Assembly (NCBI GenBank): GCA_033782935.1
Contig: JAWQEG010004693.1
Span: forward strand, 28,501 to 92,500
DNA length: 64,000 nucleotides
Source of the DNA: Petrolisthes cinctipes
Lineage: Eukaryota; Arthropoda; Malacostraca; Decapoda; Porcellanidae
Direction: 5' to 3'
Shown here: piece after piece, positions 1 to 10,769 of the stretch
How the letters are laid out: every line of letters begins with the position of its first letter
How positions within the stretch are numbered: position 1 is the stretch's first letter
Program-made: the position numbers and the translations under genes
The notes under the pieces: generated by a model
What the model was told of the DNA's origin: nothing
The model's input: the letters and a program-made list of their open reading frames with translations, nothing else
Databases searched by the model: none

Positions 1-631
1 CCTGTATGTATAAGTATGTGCTGCTTTAGATTACTTTTTGTCATAAACTTTTTACCACATTCATTACATTCAAAGTTCTTGACTCCTGTGTGTATAAGTA
101 TGTGCTGCTTTAGATTACTTTTTGTCACACATTTTTTACCACATACTTCACATTCAAACTTCCTCGCTCCTGTGTGTATAAGTATGTGCTTCTTTAGATT
201 ATTTTTTGACACACATTTTTTACCACATACTTCACATTCAAAGTTCTTGACTCCTGTGTGCATAAGTATGTGCTCCTTTAGATTACTTTTTGTCATAAAC
301 TCTTTACCACACTCATCACACATAAACATTTTCTTTCCAGTATGAGTCAACAAATGGCGAGTGAGATTCCATTTCTTACTAAACTTTTGACCACATTGTT
401 GACAGACCAACTTGTTACACTTCTCTTTTCTGACAACATTGATGGTGTCACTTCCTTCCACCTCCATCACTAACACAGCTTTATTCTGCCACCAATATGG
501 CCACTTGGTTAGTACTGATGTCAGGGCTGCCAACCACACTGCTACTGGTGTCAGGGCTGCCAACCACACTGCTACTGGTGTCAGGGCTGCCAACCACACT
601 GCTACTGGTGTCAGGGTTATCACACTCTTAT
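1..631 (-). CDS. C2H2 zinc-finger protein, copy A, partial (runs off the window)
   Basis: This is the last or a near-last exon of a C2H2 zinc-finger gene, read leftwards. A 3' splice site (TTTGTTTCAG, CAG at 634-632) opens the exon. It encodes three repeats of TPVAVWLAAL, then a stretch containing a candidate start Met at 467 (MEVEGSDTINVV), then five fingers of the form C-x2-C-x12-H-x3-H, joined by TGVKNF/TGARKF linkers. The array continues past base 1. Compared with copies B and C the exon lacks 9 bases just after the splice site, in frame. C2H2 arrays usually bind DNA as nuclear regulators; the target here is unknown. Whether translation starts upstream of the hydrophobic repeats or at Met 467 cannot be decided. 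No stop is seen within the 5 visible fingers, so this copy may be functional. Confidence 0.75.
521..610 (-). repeat. 30-bp coding minisatellite, copy A (3 units)
   Basis: Three head-to-tail 30-bp units encode the decapeptide TPVAVWLAAL in the zinc-finger reading frame. Copy B has five units and copy C three, so the number varies between duplicates while frame is kept. Confidence 0.9.
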
Positions 632-1011
632 CTGAAACAAATATAACAATATAGTTTAACAGCAACCAGGAAGGTAATAGAAAAAAAAGAGGGACAGTTG
701 AAGAACTGAAAGCTAGTGGCTGGGACCGAAGGGTTGCCAAAACCTTAAAAGTATTGCCCACATCAATATAGACAATACCTCCCTACGGGGAATATTTCCA
801 CAAAACACACATACCTATATTGAAGGATATTGTTTCATGGCATAGTCAGGAGGAATCAGGGTCCTTAAGGGGGAAGTACAGTGTTGGTAAATCTGGAACA
901 ACTGATTCCTCCAAACTATTCCAAGCAAGGTGCCATATGACCTTGCTATTGTGGTGCCTAATACCAATCCATCTATTCCAAGCAACAGGCCACAGGACAC
1001 CATTAATTTGA
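632..1011. other. Upstream intron and flank of zinc-finger copy A
   Basis: Conserved with 27982-28361 and 42543-42916. It holds a pyrimidine tract before the acceptor and a possible 5' donor (AG|GTATGT in the sense direction near 812). No protein-coding potential was recognised beyond short open frames. The 8 bases at 1004-1011 (TAATTTGA) are one copy of the target duplication of the adjacent MITE. Confidence 0.5.
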
Positions 1012-1403
1012 GGTGTTTATTGAAAGAATTGCTGTTTTATAGCAGTGTTGCCAGATCTGGCTAGGTCCCAGTAATTTGTTCCGGTAATTTCCTGTACTTT
1101 ACTACGGTTATTTCCCAGTAGTTTGCCCAGGTAAGGTCCAGGTAGTTTGCCCAGGTAAGGTCCAGGTAGCTAGCCCAGGTTAGGTCCCAGTAGCTTGCCC
1201 AGGTTAGGTCCCGGTATTCTGCTGTGGTCTAGGTTAGGTTAGGTAAGGTCAGGCTAATTTAAAAATGCCCAATTTGAACACTGAAAATGGGGCATTTGCG
1301 GAGGAAATGCCATAGAAGAAAATAGTCTTAGAATAGTGTAAATAAGTGGGTAATGAAGGTAGGAAAACCATACGCGATAACTGCAATTCTTTAAATATTT
1401 ACC
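1012..1403 (-). mobile_element. GGTAAATATT-family MITE, copy A (about 392 bp)
   Basis: The termini are inverted repeats of the GGTAAATATTGAAAGAATTAC type. The body holds a GCAGTGTTGCCAGATC block, about four 24-bp units (gggacctaacctgggcaaac core), TTAGG runs, and a GGGGCATTT / AAATGCCCC arm pair. It is flanked by TAATTTGA and TAATTTTG, decayed forms of the 8-bp duplication still perfect in C (CAAAATTA). No coding capacity. Confidence 0.85.
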
Positions 1404-1537
1404 TAATTTTGTTCACCAGGTCCTGTTTCCTGGCATAATACTTTGGAGGAATCAAGGCACTACAATGTATCCGAAGTGTATTTTTCCCTTAATTATGCCT
1501 CCAATCTATCCTCCTACCTCTTTGTATGTATAGAAGG

Positions 1538-2373
1538 TGTTACAACCCCAGTTTTGGCTTGTTTATGTCTAGGGGAAGATTAGGGGTTGTGAACAGCTCG
1601 AGTTATAACTCCTGGTAGATATGTTACTGCAGTCAGTGGAGTTACAACTAATGAAATGAAACGGGAACTTCACTCCACTCCCTCAATGGATATTTGCCCA
1701 GAAACAGTAATGTAAACAAATGACTAATGATTTTAACATGTATATTATTACCATCACCAAATAAGTACAATATTTACAATTAAACAAAACAGTAATATGA
1801 ATGATGTTAACGTTAACAGACACCAAATGACACCAATTAGCACACCAAATAATAGAACACAACTTGATCAAAGTTAAACAAAATAGAGTACAATAATACA
1901 GAGCTGAATAGAGCGTGACAGAGTTCTTTGAGCAGAACAGAGATGGTATGCAATGGAGTGAGAGTCTATGTCTTCACTACATATAAAATATAACAAGAGT
2001 AGAACCAAGATGGTATGAAAGTGACGGAGTGAAGCCTGAGCATTCATTAATTTGGTCAGTCGAGGGAATAGCTTATATACATCCCCATCGACTGCTGATA
2101 GGTTGATCTGAAGACCAGTAAGCCCCTGATAGGTTGAGAGAATGTAATCGAGTCTGCCATTGGTTGAAAGAATGTAAGAGAGTCTCTGATTGGTTGATAC
2201 GGCCCTCACATCTGCGCAACTTGGTAGGTTAGGGCAAGAAGGGCACACAGCTTGGCGGATTGGTTACGGTCAGTTAAAACCAGTTTGCGGGGATGTCCAA
2301 CTGTGGTGCAAACTAGGTAGTTTATGGGAAACAGCTGACTCCTGGTTGTCGAGTTGATTGCAGGTTCGTGACA
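1538..2373 (-). mobile_element. Solo LTR (Gypsy-like), copy A
   Basis: An 836-bp segment runs from TGTTACA to TGACA (TG...CA ends) between identical 4-bp duplications AAGG (1534-1537 and 2374-2377). In the sense direction (right to left) it has several CCAAT-type boxes (CCAATCAGAG, CCAATGGCAG), a TATATAAG box near 2072-2065 and then AT-rich downstream sequence. No gag/pol is next to it, so it is a solo LTR. Assignment to Gypsy rests only on the 4-bp duplication and is tentative. Open frames within it are non-coding. Confidence 0.8.
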
Positions 2374-2377
2374 AAGG

Positions 2378-2825
2378 TCATTTGAGTCTTGAAATACAAA
2401 GTACAAGTGAATGAAGTGATGGTGATTGGTGACGTTGAACCTGCTTTGTTATGGTCAATCTTGGTGGTTGTCAAAGGAGCTCTTAAGTTCTTGTTATAAT
2501 GAAATATCTATATATATGCTTAACATAAAGTGTAACATAAAGTATAAAGTGTAATACTTTATGCTTAACATAAAGTTTAATGACCATATAATTTCCTTAA
2601 TAAAATCTGTGAACTATAAGTTACACTACGAATTATTGTTTCTTTCGTGAAATACTGTGCCGGACTGCCGGATCTGTCCAGTCTACTTCCTCCGACTTTT
2701 CTTTGTTCGGGGCTGTTCACTGTTCAAGTGACGATCGGAGAGGTATCCGGCCAAACGGACTGGTGTGAACCTCGCATAAGACACTTTTCATCTATGGTAT
2801 TTCTTTTCAGTGTTTCAATTTGCCC
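2378..2825. other. Non-coding flank with short CATAAAGTGTAA tandem motif
   Basis: About 2515-2580 holds imperfect direct and inverted repeats of CATAAAGTGTAA. The stretch 2650-2800 contains a block ending in TTTGGCCGG/ACGGACTGGTGTGAACC that is also present in B and C. No gene recognised. Confidence 0.5.
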
Positions 2826-3832
2826 CGGTCACTTTTTGATAGTTTACACCGGTTATATCCCAGTAGTTTGCCTAGGTTAGGTCCCGGCAGTCTGCTGTGG
2901 TCTAGGTTAGGTTAGGTCAGACTAATTTCCAAATTAACCATATAAATATACCTTATCTTGGAGATCTGGCATTTGTGGGAAAGAGTCGATGTGCATTCCC
3001 ACGGATCCCCCATGTTTGTATTGGGGGTGAAAATGGGGACATCTCCGAGAGAAACACCATAGATGAAAAGTGTCTTAGAATGGTCCAAAATAGTGGGTAA
3101 TGATACTAAAATATACAATATAGTGAATGAAGAGCTTCTATACTAATACCATGAAAAGTGTCTTAGAATGGTCCAAAATAGTGGGTAATGATACTAAAAT
3201 ATACAATATAGTGAACGGAGTATTTCTGTACTTTTACCATAAAAAGGAGTCATGGGGTGTTTGTCAAGTGAGGGAGGGAGATATAATGTGAGAAATGTAA
3301 ATATAAATACAGTAAGAGTCACAACATGGTATAATGTGTGAACTGTACAGTAATAATGGTAATTATCTATTCTATTGCTATTTTATATTACAATGTTTTT
3401 ACCTTCTTTACCCACTAATTTATAACATTCTAAGGTAATTATGATAATTATCTATTCTACTGCCATTTTATATTACAATGTTTTTACCTTCTTTACCCAC
3501 TAATTTATAACATTCTAAGACACTTCGGTAAATATCTACTCCATTGCCGGTTGGTATTAAGATGTTTTTATCATCTTTACCCACTAATTTATAACATTCT
3601 AAGACACTTTTCTTCAATGGCAATTTCTTCTGCAATTTTTAAATTAACCTGACGTTACTAAACCTAACCTAGACCGCAGCAGACTACCGGGAACTAACCC
3701 AGGCAAACCAACGGGACCTAACTAGGGCAAACTACCGGGAACTAACTGTGGTAAAGTACCAGGACCTGACCGGGGCAAAATACTGGGACCTAACGAGATC
3801 TGGCAACACTGCTACATAATGGCAATAGTTTA
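2826..3832. repeat. MITE-derived cluster with a tandem subterminal block
   Basis: Contains sequences related to the 1012-1403 family (24-bp units, TTAGG runs, GCAGTGTTGCCAGATC). It also contains a subfamily with ends like TACTAAAATATACAATATAG. From about 3355 to 3610, about three tandem copies of a block ending CTTTACCCACTAATTTATAACATTCTAAG are visible. Counterparts lie at 26000-26440 and 39830-40240, with fewer tandem units in C. Confidence 0.65.
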
Positions 3833-4185
3833 GATGAATACCGTAATTGTTAAAAAGAGCCACAGAAAAGAAAGATGTTTACTAATTTCGGCTAATAGTG
3901 CGATTATCTGCTCTGGTGAACTACTGGTTAGGTTAGGTTGGGTTAGGTAGGGTTCAGTTACCTTTATCAATACTCAGTGGAATTATCATGTAAAATGTAT
4001 TCTTTGTTAGATATTTCAATTTTACTATACGACATTTCTGTAGCGGAGAGACGAACTGAGGTCGGTCGGACAGTGTTACCAGATCCCCTTGGCATAATTA
4101 TGAAAGGTCCAGCAGGCAGTTGTGTACAATATGCCTGACCCACCCAATCAGGATACTTTTAGCTCCTATCCATAGGATTTGCTTT

Positions 4186-4290
4186 ATATTTAAAGGTCCC
4201 AAAGGACATTAAGTTAGGTCCCAAAGGACATTAAGTTAGATCCCGAAGGACATTAAGATGGGTCCCGAAGGTAGCAACAGTCCAGGTTAG
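4186..4290 (-). repeat. 22-bp minisatellite, copy A (about 4 units)
   Basis: Units read ggacattaagttaggtccca with small variants (22-bp period). The same array has about ten units in B and about seven in C. Confidence 0.8.
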
Positions 4291-4299
4291 GTTAGGTAG

Positions 4300-4892
4300 G
4301 TCAGGTTATTTCGTATGGTGATAAAAAAGATATTTATCTCAATTTTAAATGATTGAATTTCCCGATTAACTGGGCAACTTATTTAACATTCTTCATACAA
4401 TTTTCCAAGTGTGGACAAAATTTGTCAAAACCATGGAAGTATTCCTGATTCTGGCAACACTGCACGCAGAGGCAGGAAGTCGGGAACTCGCTAGGAAAGC
4501 TGCGCTCCCATTTCAAAGTATATACATACGGTACAAAGGTAAAGGTATACAAATGTTATTCATGTTTTTTACATATTTCATCAGAATATAAGTCTCCAAA
4601 ATAAAAAGGGAAAAGAAATGGGCGATTTCGGTTGACAGAAAGTGTGAAAATCGAGGACGCAGCTAATCTCAATATTTACCGAAACTTTATCCAAAAATAA
4701 TAATATTAATAATAATACTACCATAACAATAATACAAATTATAAATACCATCTTGGTGTTGTTGTTGTTTACACTCTTGTTGTCTCTGCCATGTACACAC
4801 AGCCTGGAAAATTTGTATACATAAGTAACACACACAATATGTATGTATGTGTGTATGTGTAGCCTACAGTTATTATTATTATTATTATTATT
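4300..4892. other. Low-copy spacer shared by A, B and C
   Basis: Conserved at 24850-25440 and 38715-39300. It includes an (ATT)n tract near 4870 and a few GTT repeats. No conserved reading frame: the apparent open frames contain microsatellite and do not resemble a known family. Confidence 0.5.
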
Positions 4893-5860
4893 GGTAAATG
4901 TGGAAAGAATTACCGTCATTGCGTACGTTTTTTTTACCTTCATTACCCACTTATTTAGACCATTCTAAGACTATTTTCTACCTTCGTTACCCACTTATTT
5001 AGACCATTCTAAGACTATTTTCTTTTATGGCATTTCCTCTGCAAATGCCCCATTACCAAGATAGGGCATATTCAAATGGGGCATTTTAAAATTAGCCTGA
5101 CCTTACCTAACCTAACCTAGACCGTATAAGACTACCGGGACCTAACCTGGGCAAACTACCAGGACCTAACCTGGGCAAACTACTGGGATCTAACCTGGGC
5201 AGACTACCAGGACCTAACCTGGGCAAACTACCAAGACCTAACCTGGGTAGACTACCGGGACCTAACCTGGGCAACCTACCGGGAAATAACAATGGTAAAG
5301 TACAGGAAATGACCGGGGCAAAATACTGGGACCTAGCCGGATCTGGCAACACTGCTACAAAGCGGTAATTCTTTCAATGGTATTACAGAATATCTGTTTT
5401 TGGCTAGGATTGCACAGTGTTACCACATCCGGCTAGGTCCCGAGAATTTGACCCAGTCACTTCATGATAGTTTACACCGGTTATATCCCGGTAGTTGGCC
5501 CAGGTTAGGTCCCTGTAGTCTGCCTAAGTTAGGTCCCGGTAGTTGGCCCAGGTTAGGTCCCGGTAGTTTGCTGTGGTCTAGGTTAGGTGAGGTTAGGTTA
5601 ATTTCCAAATTATGTTTGTAAAACGGGGCTTATCTCAAAAACGGGACATCTCCGAGAGAAACACCATAGATGAAAAGTGTGTTAGAATGGTCCAAAATAG
5701 TGGGTAATGATACTAAAATATACAATATAGTGTATGAAGTACTTGTATAATAATACCATGAAAAGTGTGTTAGAATGGTCCAAAATAGTGGGTAATACTA
5801 AAATATACAATATAGTGTATGAAGTACTTCTGTATATTTACCCTTTCAATAATATGTATG
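4893..5860. mobile_element. MITE dimer: type 1 followed by type 2
   Basis: Type 1 runs from GGTAAATGTGGAAAGAATTACC to about 5385 and is joined directly to a type 2 unit (GGTATTACAGAATATCTG...) with the same plan but different ends. Eight or more 24-bp units occur in 5100-5320. The array has no stops in one frame, giving an artificial 8-residue repeat peptide (GSLPRLGP), which is not a gene. The same dimer is at 37680-38720. Confidence 0.75.
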
Positions 5861-5902
5861 TATGTGTAGCCTACAGTTATTATGGTATACCGTTATTATT
5901 AT

Positions 5903-5905
<3 letters not shown>

Positions 5906-5942
<37 letters not shown>
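5906..5942. repeat. (GA)n microsatellite
   Basis: Uninterrupted GA repeat; the C arm has the matching (CT)n at 37579-37607. Confidence 0.95.
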
Positions 5943-5943
<1 letters not shown>

Positions 5944-6329
5944 AATACTGAAAATCTGTCTCTCTCTCTCTACTTATATTTACTCTCTCTCTTCTTACCT
6001 GTCTGTGTGTGTGTGTTACTTCTCTCTCTTTCTCTAAGTGAATATAATATAAGGAGAGAGTGTCAGGGAGAGTTTTCTCACTTTGTTTACATTATCGTCG
6101 TCGTTATCAGTGTTGCCAGACCAAATGAATGAGATGAGAAGCTGACAAATTTGGCCAAAAAATCTGTAGAACTGCACCTACAAGTATTAACTCTGAAGAC
6201 AAATCTGTACATCATAAAGCAGTTTATTATACATAAAAAGGCAACTTGATATGTAATTTAATTGGTTTTGACATAACTTTAGGGATGGATAACTGAAACA
6301 AATTTCACGTTTTCCTTAAAGCTTTTGGA

Positions 6330-6515
6330 GGAGTTTCAGTTCAAGTTGTGGGTTCCACAGAGGGCCGCTCATGGCCAGCATAATATGCGGGGGTTGTGAG
6401 GGGGATTTAAGGATCCAGGGGAGAATTAGGAAGGGGGTTAGGATAAGGGTGGATTGGGTCAGGGACTGCGGGTTGAGTATTAGGATTGGGGAGGTAATGA
6501 TTGGTGATCCTATTT
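6330..6515 (-). mobile_element. 3' tail fragment of a CR1-like retrotransposon
   Basis: Reverse complement of the 3' end of the element at 13931-22330 (matches 22140-22310). It includes the GGATCCTTAAATCCCCCTCA tract and the terminal CCACAACTTGAACT. It abuts the start of the next element at about 6516. The pair is repeated in the C arm at 37010-37190. Confidence 0.8.
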
Positions 6516-9120
6516 ATAAACGCACAATGCTACACTATGCACCGAAGTACCATATCCACCCAATACACTACCAATTATTTTATCTCGCTTTAATCTTTTT
6601 ATATTGGTTATTTATCGCCCTCCTTCTATTTTACCTGATGAAGACTTAGCTCTTATTAACTTTATTCGGCAGTTTAGTACTGGAAGAGAGCTCATAATAT
6701 TTGGAGATTTTAACTTGCCCTCCATTTCCTGGAAGGATCCTATTATTGAGAGCAACATCTCTAACCGTGATGCACCCTACCTTGATCTTTTCACTACCCT
6801 AGGATTACACCAACATGTTACAGAACCTACCTTTATTGCCTCGGGAAATACTCTGGATCTAATACTCACTACAGATTATGATAGAGTGGGTGATGTTTGT
6901 GTCTTCCCCCCCTTCCCACACTGTGGCCATACCCTTGTATATTTTAACTATATATTTCAAAATTTACAATCCATTAATAATAACACATGTGATTCCCCCA
7001 GAAATTTTGACTGGTCTTGTGGCAAATATGCTGCCTTGAACCATGCTCTCTCCCAGTATGACTGGGATTATGAATTTCTTCATCTTGATACTAACCAGAT
7101 GGCTGATCACCTAACATCTATCCTTAATGACCTTACTAAATACTACATACCCCAAAAATTGTCACAGAATCGAGTACCCCCATGGCATAAAAGAGTGTCC
7201 TATCAGCTGAAAAGAGAGAAATCCATGGCTTGGGCAGAGTATATCAGCTCTAGACGGGATTTTGGACCAATATCTCATCTTACACTCCAAAAACTTTACA
7301 ACTTCCATGATGCCAATGCTAACCTCAGACGTAATGTCTATTCTGCTCAGTGTGAATATGAGACAAATCTTATTAACCAGAGATCAACCAAACCCAAACT
7401 ATTTTACTCCTATATTAGACACAAGAAGACTGCTCAGCTCCTTGCCAACAATCAACTTTCTGATGACCCTTATATTATGGCTAACCTATTTGTTACTGCA
7501 TTTGCATCGGTATTTACAACAGATACCTTGAATAACCCCAGCCCCCACCAGCAAGGTCACCAGTCCATTTCAGCAATTGATTTCTCAACTGCTGATGTTG
7601 TGACTCAGCTCAGATCACTCAAAACTGACAGTGCAATGGGTCCTGACAATATTCACCCCATGTTACTCAGAGAGTGTTCCCAAACTTTGGCCTACCCTCT
7701 CTATACACTTTTTAAATCATCTGTAACCTCTGGTGTGGTCCCCAACCTGTGGAAGCACTCTCTGGTTACCCCTATCTTCAAGAAGAGCTCCAAGAGAGAC
7801 CCGTTAAATTACAGACCCATTAGTCTCACACCAATCCCATGTAAAATACTTGAAAGGATTATAACAAAACCATTGTACAGCTTTCTAGAAGAACATATTA
7901 TACTAGACAATGCTCAATTTGGCTTTCGGGCTGGTAGGTCCGTGGTTGACCAGCTACTCCTGACCTACCACAGGGTTACACTATGGTATGACATGGGGCA
8001 TGCGGTCGAAGTCATCCTATTTGACTTTGTGAAGGCCTTTGACCGTGTGCATCACGGAATCCTTGTAGCTAAACTAACTAATATAGGCATCTCTGGGACC
8101 TTGTTGAGTTGGATCACTAGTTTTCTCCTTAACAGGACCATGAGTGTCTCCATGGCTGGTGTCCGCAGTCGTGCACTCCCAGTCAAAAGCGGGGTCCCTC
8201 AGGGCTCAGTGCTCGGCCCGGTACTTTTTCTTATCTTTGTTAACCACCTTTGCTCCAATATCTCTTGTGGGTACATGATGTTTGCTGATGATTTGAAACT
8301 GTGCTTCCATCTCCCAGTTGACTCTTCCTTGACCATCTCCCATGACTTACAATGTGACATAAATACCTTGGTATCCACAGCAGCCTCTTGGGGCCTAAAG
8401 TTTGCCCCTAACAAATGTGTCCATCTGCGTTTCAAGCGTGGGCAAGATCTCAATGCAGGGTCGTATACCCTTGACTCAAACCCTATAACTAGAGCTACCT
8501 CCCACAAAGATCTTGGTGTCCTCATAGATGTCAAACTCAGATTTCATCCCCACATTAGGCAGACCATAGCCAAAGCAGGCGGTGTTGCTACCAACCTACT
8601 GAAGTCAACCGTGTGCTGCACTCCAACCTTTATGAAATCATTGTTAATTTCTGATTTTAGGCCACTGATTGACTTTGCTTCTCCAGTTTGGAACACAGGG
8701 TTTCTGGGTGACTTATCATTACTTGAATCCATCCAGCGTCGCTGGACAAAGCAAATTACAGATTTTTCACATTTGTCATACCCAGAATTAAAGGCTATCA
8801 AACTTAAACTTATTTTCCATAAGAGGTAGACTCCTTAGATCTGACTTAATATTATGTTATACAATTTTCCATGATTTATCACCCATCAAACCCTCGGATT
8901 TATTCACTATGTCACCACAGCTTGGGACAAGAGGCCATAACATCAAAATTTTTGTTCCTAGAGCAGAAACAGAAGCACGAAAACGATTCTTTTCACATAG
9001 AGTCATTCAGCACTGGAACTCCCTCCCCCATCATGTAGTAAATGCCCCAACTATCCCAAAATTTAAATCAAAACTAGCTCATGCCCTCCATGATAATCTA
9101 TTCCTGCCATAAACTGCCTT
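6516..9120 (+). pseudogene. CR1/L2-like non-LTR retrotransposon ORF2, 5'-truncated, one frameshift
   Basis: The frame is open from about 6541 to 8829. It begins near the end of the endonuclease domain (VIYRPP, then GDFNLPSISW). The reverse transcriptase follows: MGPDNIHPMLLRECS, NYRPISLTPIPCKILE, FGFRAGRSVVDQLL, FDFVKAFDRVHHG, SGVPQGSVLGPVLF and MFADDLKLCF, so both catalytic Asp motifs are intact. A one-base loss near 8825-8827 shifts the frame; the C-terminal region (HDLSPIKPSDLFTMSPQLGT, RFFSHRVIQHWNSLPHHVV) continues in another frame to 9112. The protein would nick target DNA and copy its own RNA. The N-terminal endonuclease half and ORF1 are absent, so the copy is dead despite a nearly intact RT. 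The inverted-duplication breakpoint at 6776 falls inside it. Confidence 0.88.
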
Positions 9121-9313
9121 GTAGTATAATAAATATTTACTATTGCTATATTACCCAACTATTTTATGTTCGACACACTCAACCAGTCAGTTCTGTAATT
9201 CTTATGCCATGTTAATCAAACGTCAATCTTGACTGGCGTGTCATTTTATCCAACTGGGCTGCTTGATCTTTGGATCGCTTGTGATCAGTGGCCCTACCAG
9301 GTGAGTTACCAGG
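9121..9313. other. Retrotransposon 3' flank, no gene seen
   Basis: AT-rich sequence after the RT stop, with a GAGTTACCAGGTGAGT-type short duplication around 9297-9317. Nothing coding recognised. Confidence 0.4.
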
Positions 9314-9400
9314 TGAGTGTCAAGAGTGGGGCTATTAACTACGTGAGATGGGAGATGATTCCACTCTAGGATGCTGCGGGTAAAGAATGAGTGCCTAAAA
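9314..9400 (-). mobile_element. Short RT C-terminal fragment, reversed
   Basis: Reverse complement reads like the SFFPRSIQEWNHLPSHV segment encoded at 13690-13760 (minus) and 22045-22115 (plus). A solitary fragment of about 90 bp. Confidence 0.65.
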
Positions 9401-9531
9401 CCTTATCACAAGGTGTCATGGCGGATAGACATGTCTGATACGTGCTCCGTGTATATTCGCGTCAACGGGCAGTACACTGTTATTTCATACTTGATAATCG
9501 ATTAGAGAGTTGTTGAATACCCTGGCCAATC

Positions 9532-9902
9532 ATGGCCAGGTGTTATTCTTGTAAGGAGACAACTGTGGGGTGGATAAGTGGATTGGTTGTAAAACTTGTC
9601 CTAGCTGGTGTCACTTGAAATGTGCTCATCTAAATGGTGTGAAAGCTGAAAATATCAAGTTGATTAACTGGTCATGTGATATGTGCTAAATTGGTCTGAA
9701 AAGAGTTCAAAAGGATATTAGTGATTTGAAGAAAGCGATGAATGATATGCAAGATCAAATGAAGAAACTAGTGGATGGGAAGATGGAGGATGTTGTGACC
9801 GAGTTGGGTCGAGTTGGTGATGTGATCAGCGCTGACTCAGACCTGACTGATGAGAACTGGGCGACTGTAGTGAAGAAGATAAACGAGAAGAAAATCTGCT
9901 GA
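9532..9902 (+). pseudogene. Retrotransposon ORF1 fragment: PHD finger plus coiled coil
   Basis: ATG at 9532 opens MARCYSCKETTVGW. After a one-base frameshift the frame continues WIGCKTCPSWCHLKCAHLNG and NIKLINWSCDMC, giving the spaced Cys/His set of a PHD-type finger. An in-frame TAA follows, then a charged helical stretch (VQKDISDLKKAMNDMQDQMK) typical of the coiled coil in ORF1 of CR1/Jockey-superfamily elements. Such proteins coat the element RNA. The frameshift and stop make it non-functional. The matching ORF2 is not adjacent. Confidence 0.7.
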
Positions 9903-10379
9903 TGGTGGTGAAGTCAACGGATGATAAACTTAAGGTTAGGTACCCATAAAATAACGGAAGGATTCGTGAAAAGTACCTTAGATTGTCAAAGCTTTACCTT
10001 AAATAGTCCCAAATTATGCTAATCTAGGGTAATTACCTTAAAAATGAGAGTATTGATCAATATGTTCTTTCATTTCCTTCCCACAAGGGCCGGATACTCA
10101 AAACAATTTAGGAATTCCTATCTCAGTTAGGAATTCCTAACTTCCCCAGTCGAGCTAGGAACTCATACTCAAAGCAATATCGACACTGTGGGACGCCATT
10201 TTTATTGTTCCTAAATCGGTTGGATTTAGGAAGACCCCCAAGGCCTTCTAAGTGAGTTAGGAACTCCGTCACCGTAGAAAAGTTGTGAAAATTGATAGCG
10301 CGACACTTAAAGTCACCAACACAAACGTGTTATTTTGTTGTTGTTGGAGAGGCAAGAGAGTGAAGAGACTAGTGCAGTG

Positions 10380-10766
10380 ATGGAACTTTGGTTTGCCTAC
10401 GAAAATAGGCGTCAGCTAAGGCGTGAGAGAGTCTACAGGGATATGCTAGACCCTCTACATCATAGTGATGAACACTTGCTGCGCTACTATAGATTTCCTC
10501 GTCATGAAATAATACATTTGTGCCAGGAACTGGAACCACACGTTGCTCGACCCACTAGAAGGTCTCATGCGATACCAACACGTACTCAAGTGTTAGTGAC
10601 TCTGCGATTGTTGGCGAGTGGGACCTTCCAAAGTGTAATTGGGGATACAGCAGGAGTGACACAAGCAAGTGTGAGCAGAGTGGTGAACTCAGTGGTGCAT
10701 ATATTATCAGAAAAAGCAATGTTTTTTCATGAAAAGGATTCTTTTTGCAGTTGTCTCACTGTGTAG
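10380..10766 (+). pseudogene. HARBI1-like transposase, N-terminal part only
   Basis: The ATG at 10380 is preferred (MELWFAYENRRQLRRER). The segment LLRYYRFPRHEIIHLCQELE, PTRRSHAIPTRTQVLVTLR and LASGTFQSVIGDTAGVTQAS is the N-terminal helix-turn-helix region of HARBI1/PIF transposases. It ends with VSRVVNSVVHIL then an unrelated tail and stop. The usual family length is about 350-400 residues; this has about 128. The catalytic DDE domain is missing, so only DNA-binding potential could remain. It belongs to the surrounding Harbinger-type element and is not closely related to the transposase at 15019-17484. Confidence 0.8.
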
Positions 10767-10769
10767 GCT

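Larger units (their letters stand above)
1..6776 (-). repeat. Segmental duplication arm A (inverted relative to C)
   Basis: The whole block is the reverse complement of about 36738-43700, apart from indels and zinc-finger number. It carries, in order, a zinc-finger array, 30-bp coding minisatellite, MITE, solo LTR, MITE clusters, 22-bp minisatellite and a retrotransposon 5' piece. Homology ends at about 6776, inside the retrotransposon ORF, matching the C edge at 36738. A and C are closer to each other than either is to B: a 68-codon open segment at 2912-3118 (minus) and 40446-40652 translates identically in A and C but has four differences in B (26588-26794). The left end is cut by the window edge. 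Confidence 0.85.

Noticed and set aside
16..345. Plus-strand ORF rich in FLPHSLHSK repeats
   Set aside because: It is the antisense of the zinc-finger array on the minus strand; the same shadow appears opposite copies B and C.
2206..2406. 66-codon ORF in the LTR (also 41158-41358)
   Set aside because: Falls across the LTR boundary and its promoter; not conserved as a reading frame in B.
5000..5300. CRISPR-like array of 24-bp repeats
   Set aside because: Units are contiguous with no unique spacers, lie within inverted-repeat MITEs, and the DNA is eukaryotic.
5107..5352. LPRLGPGS-repeat ORF (also at 38164-38457)
   Set aside because: Translation of the 24-bp MITE minisatellite, whose length is a multiple of three.
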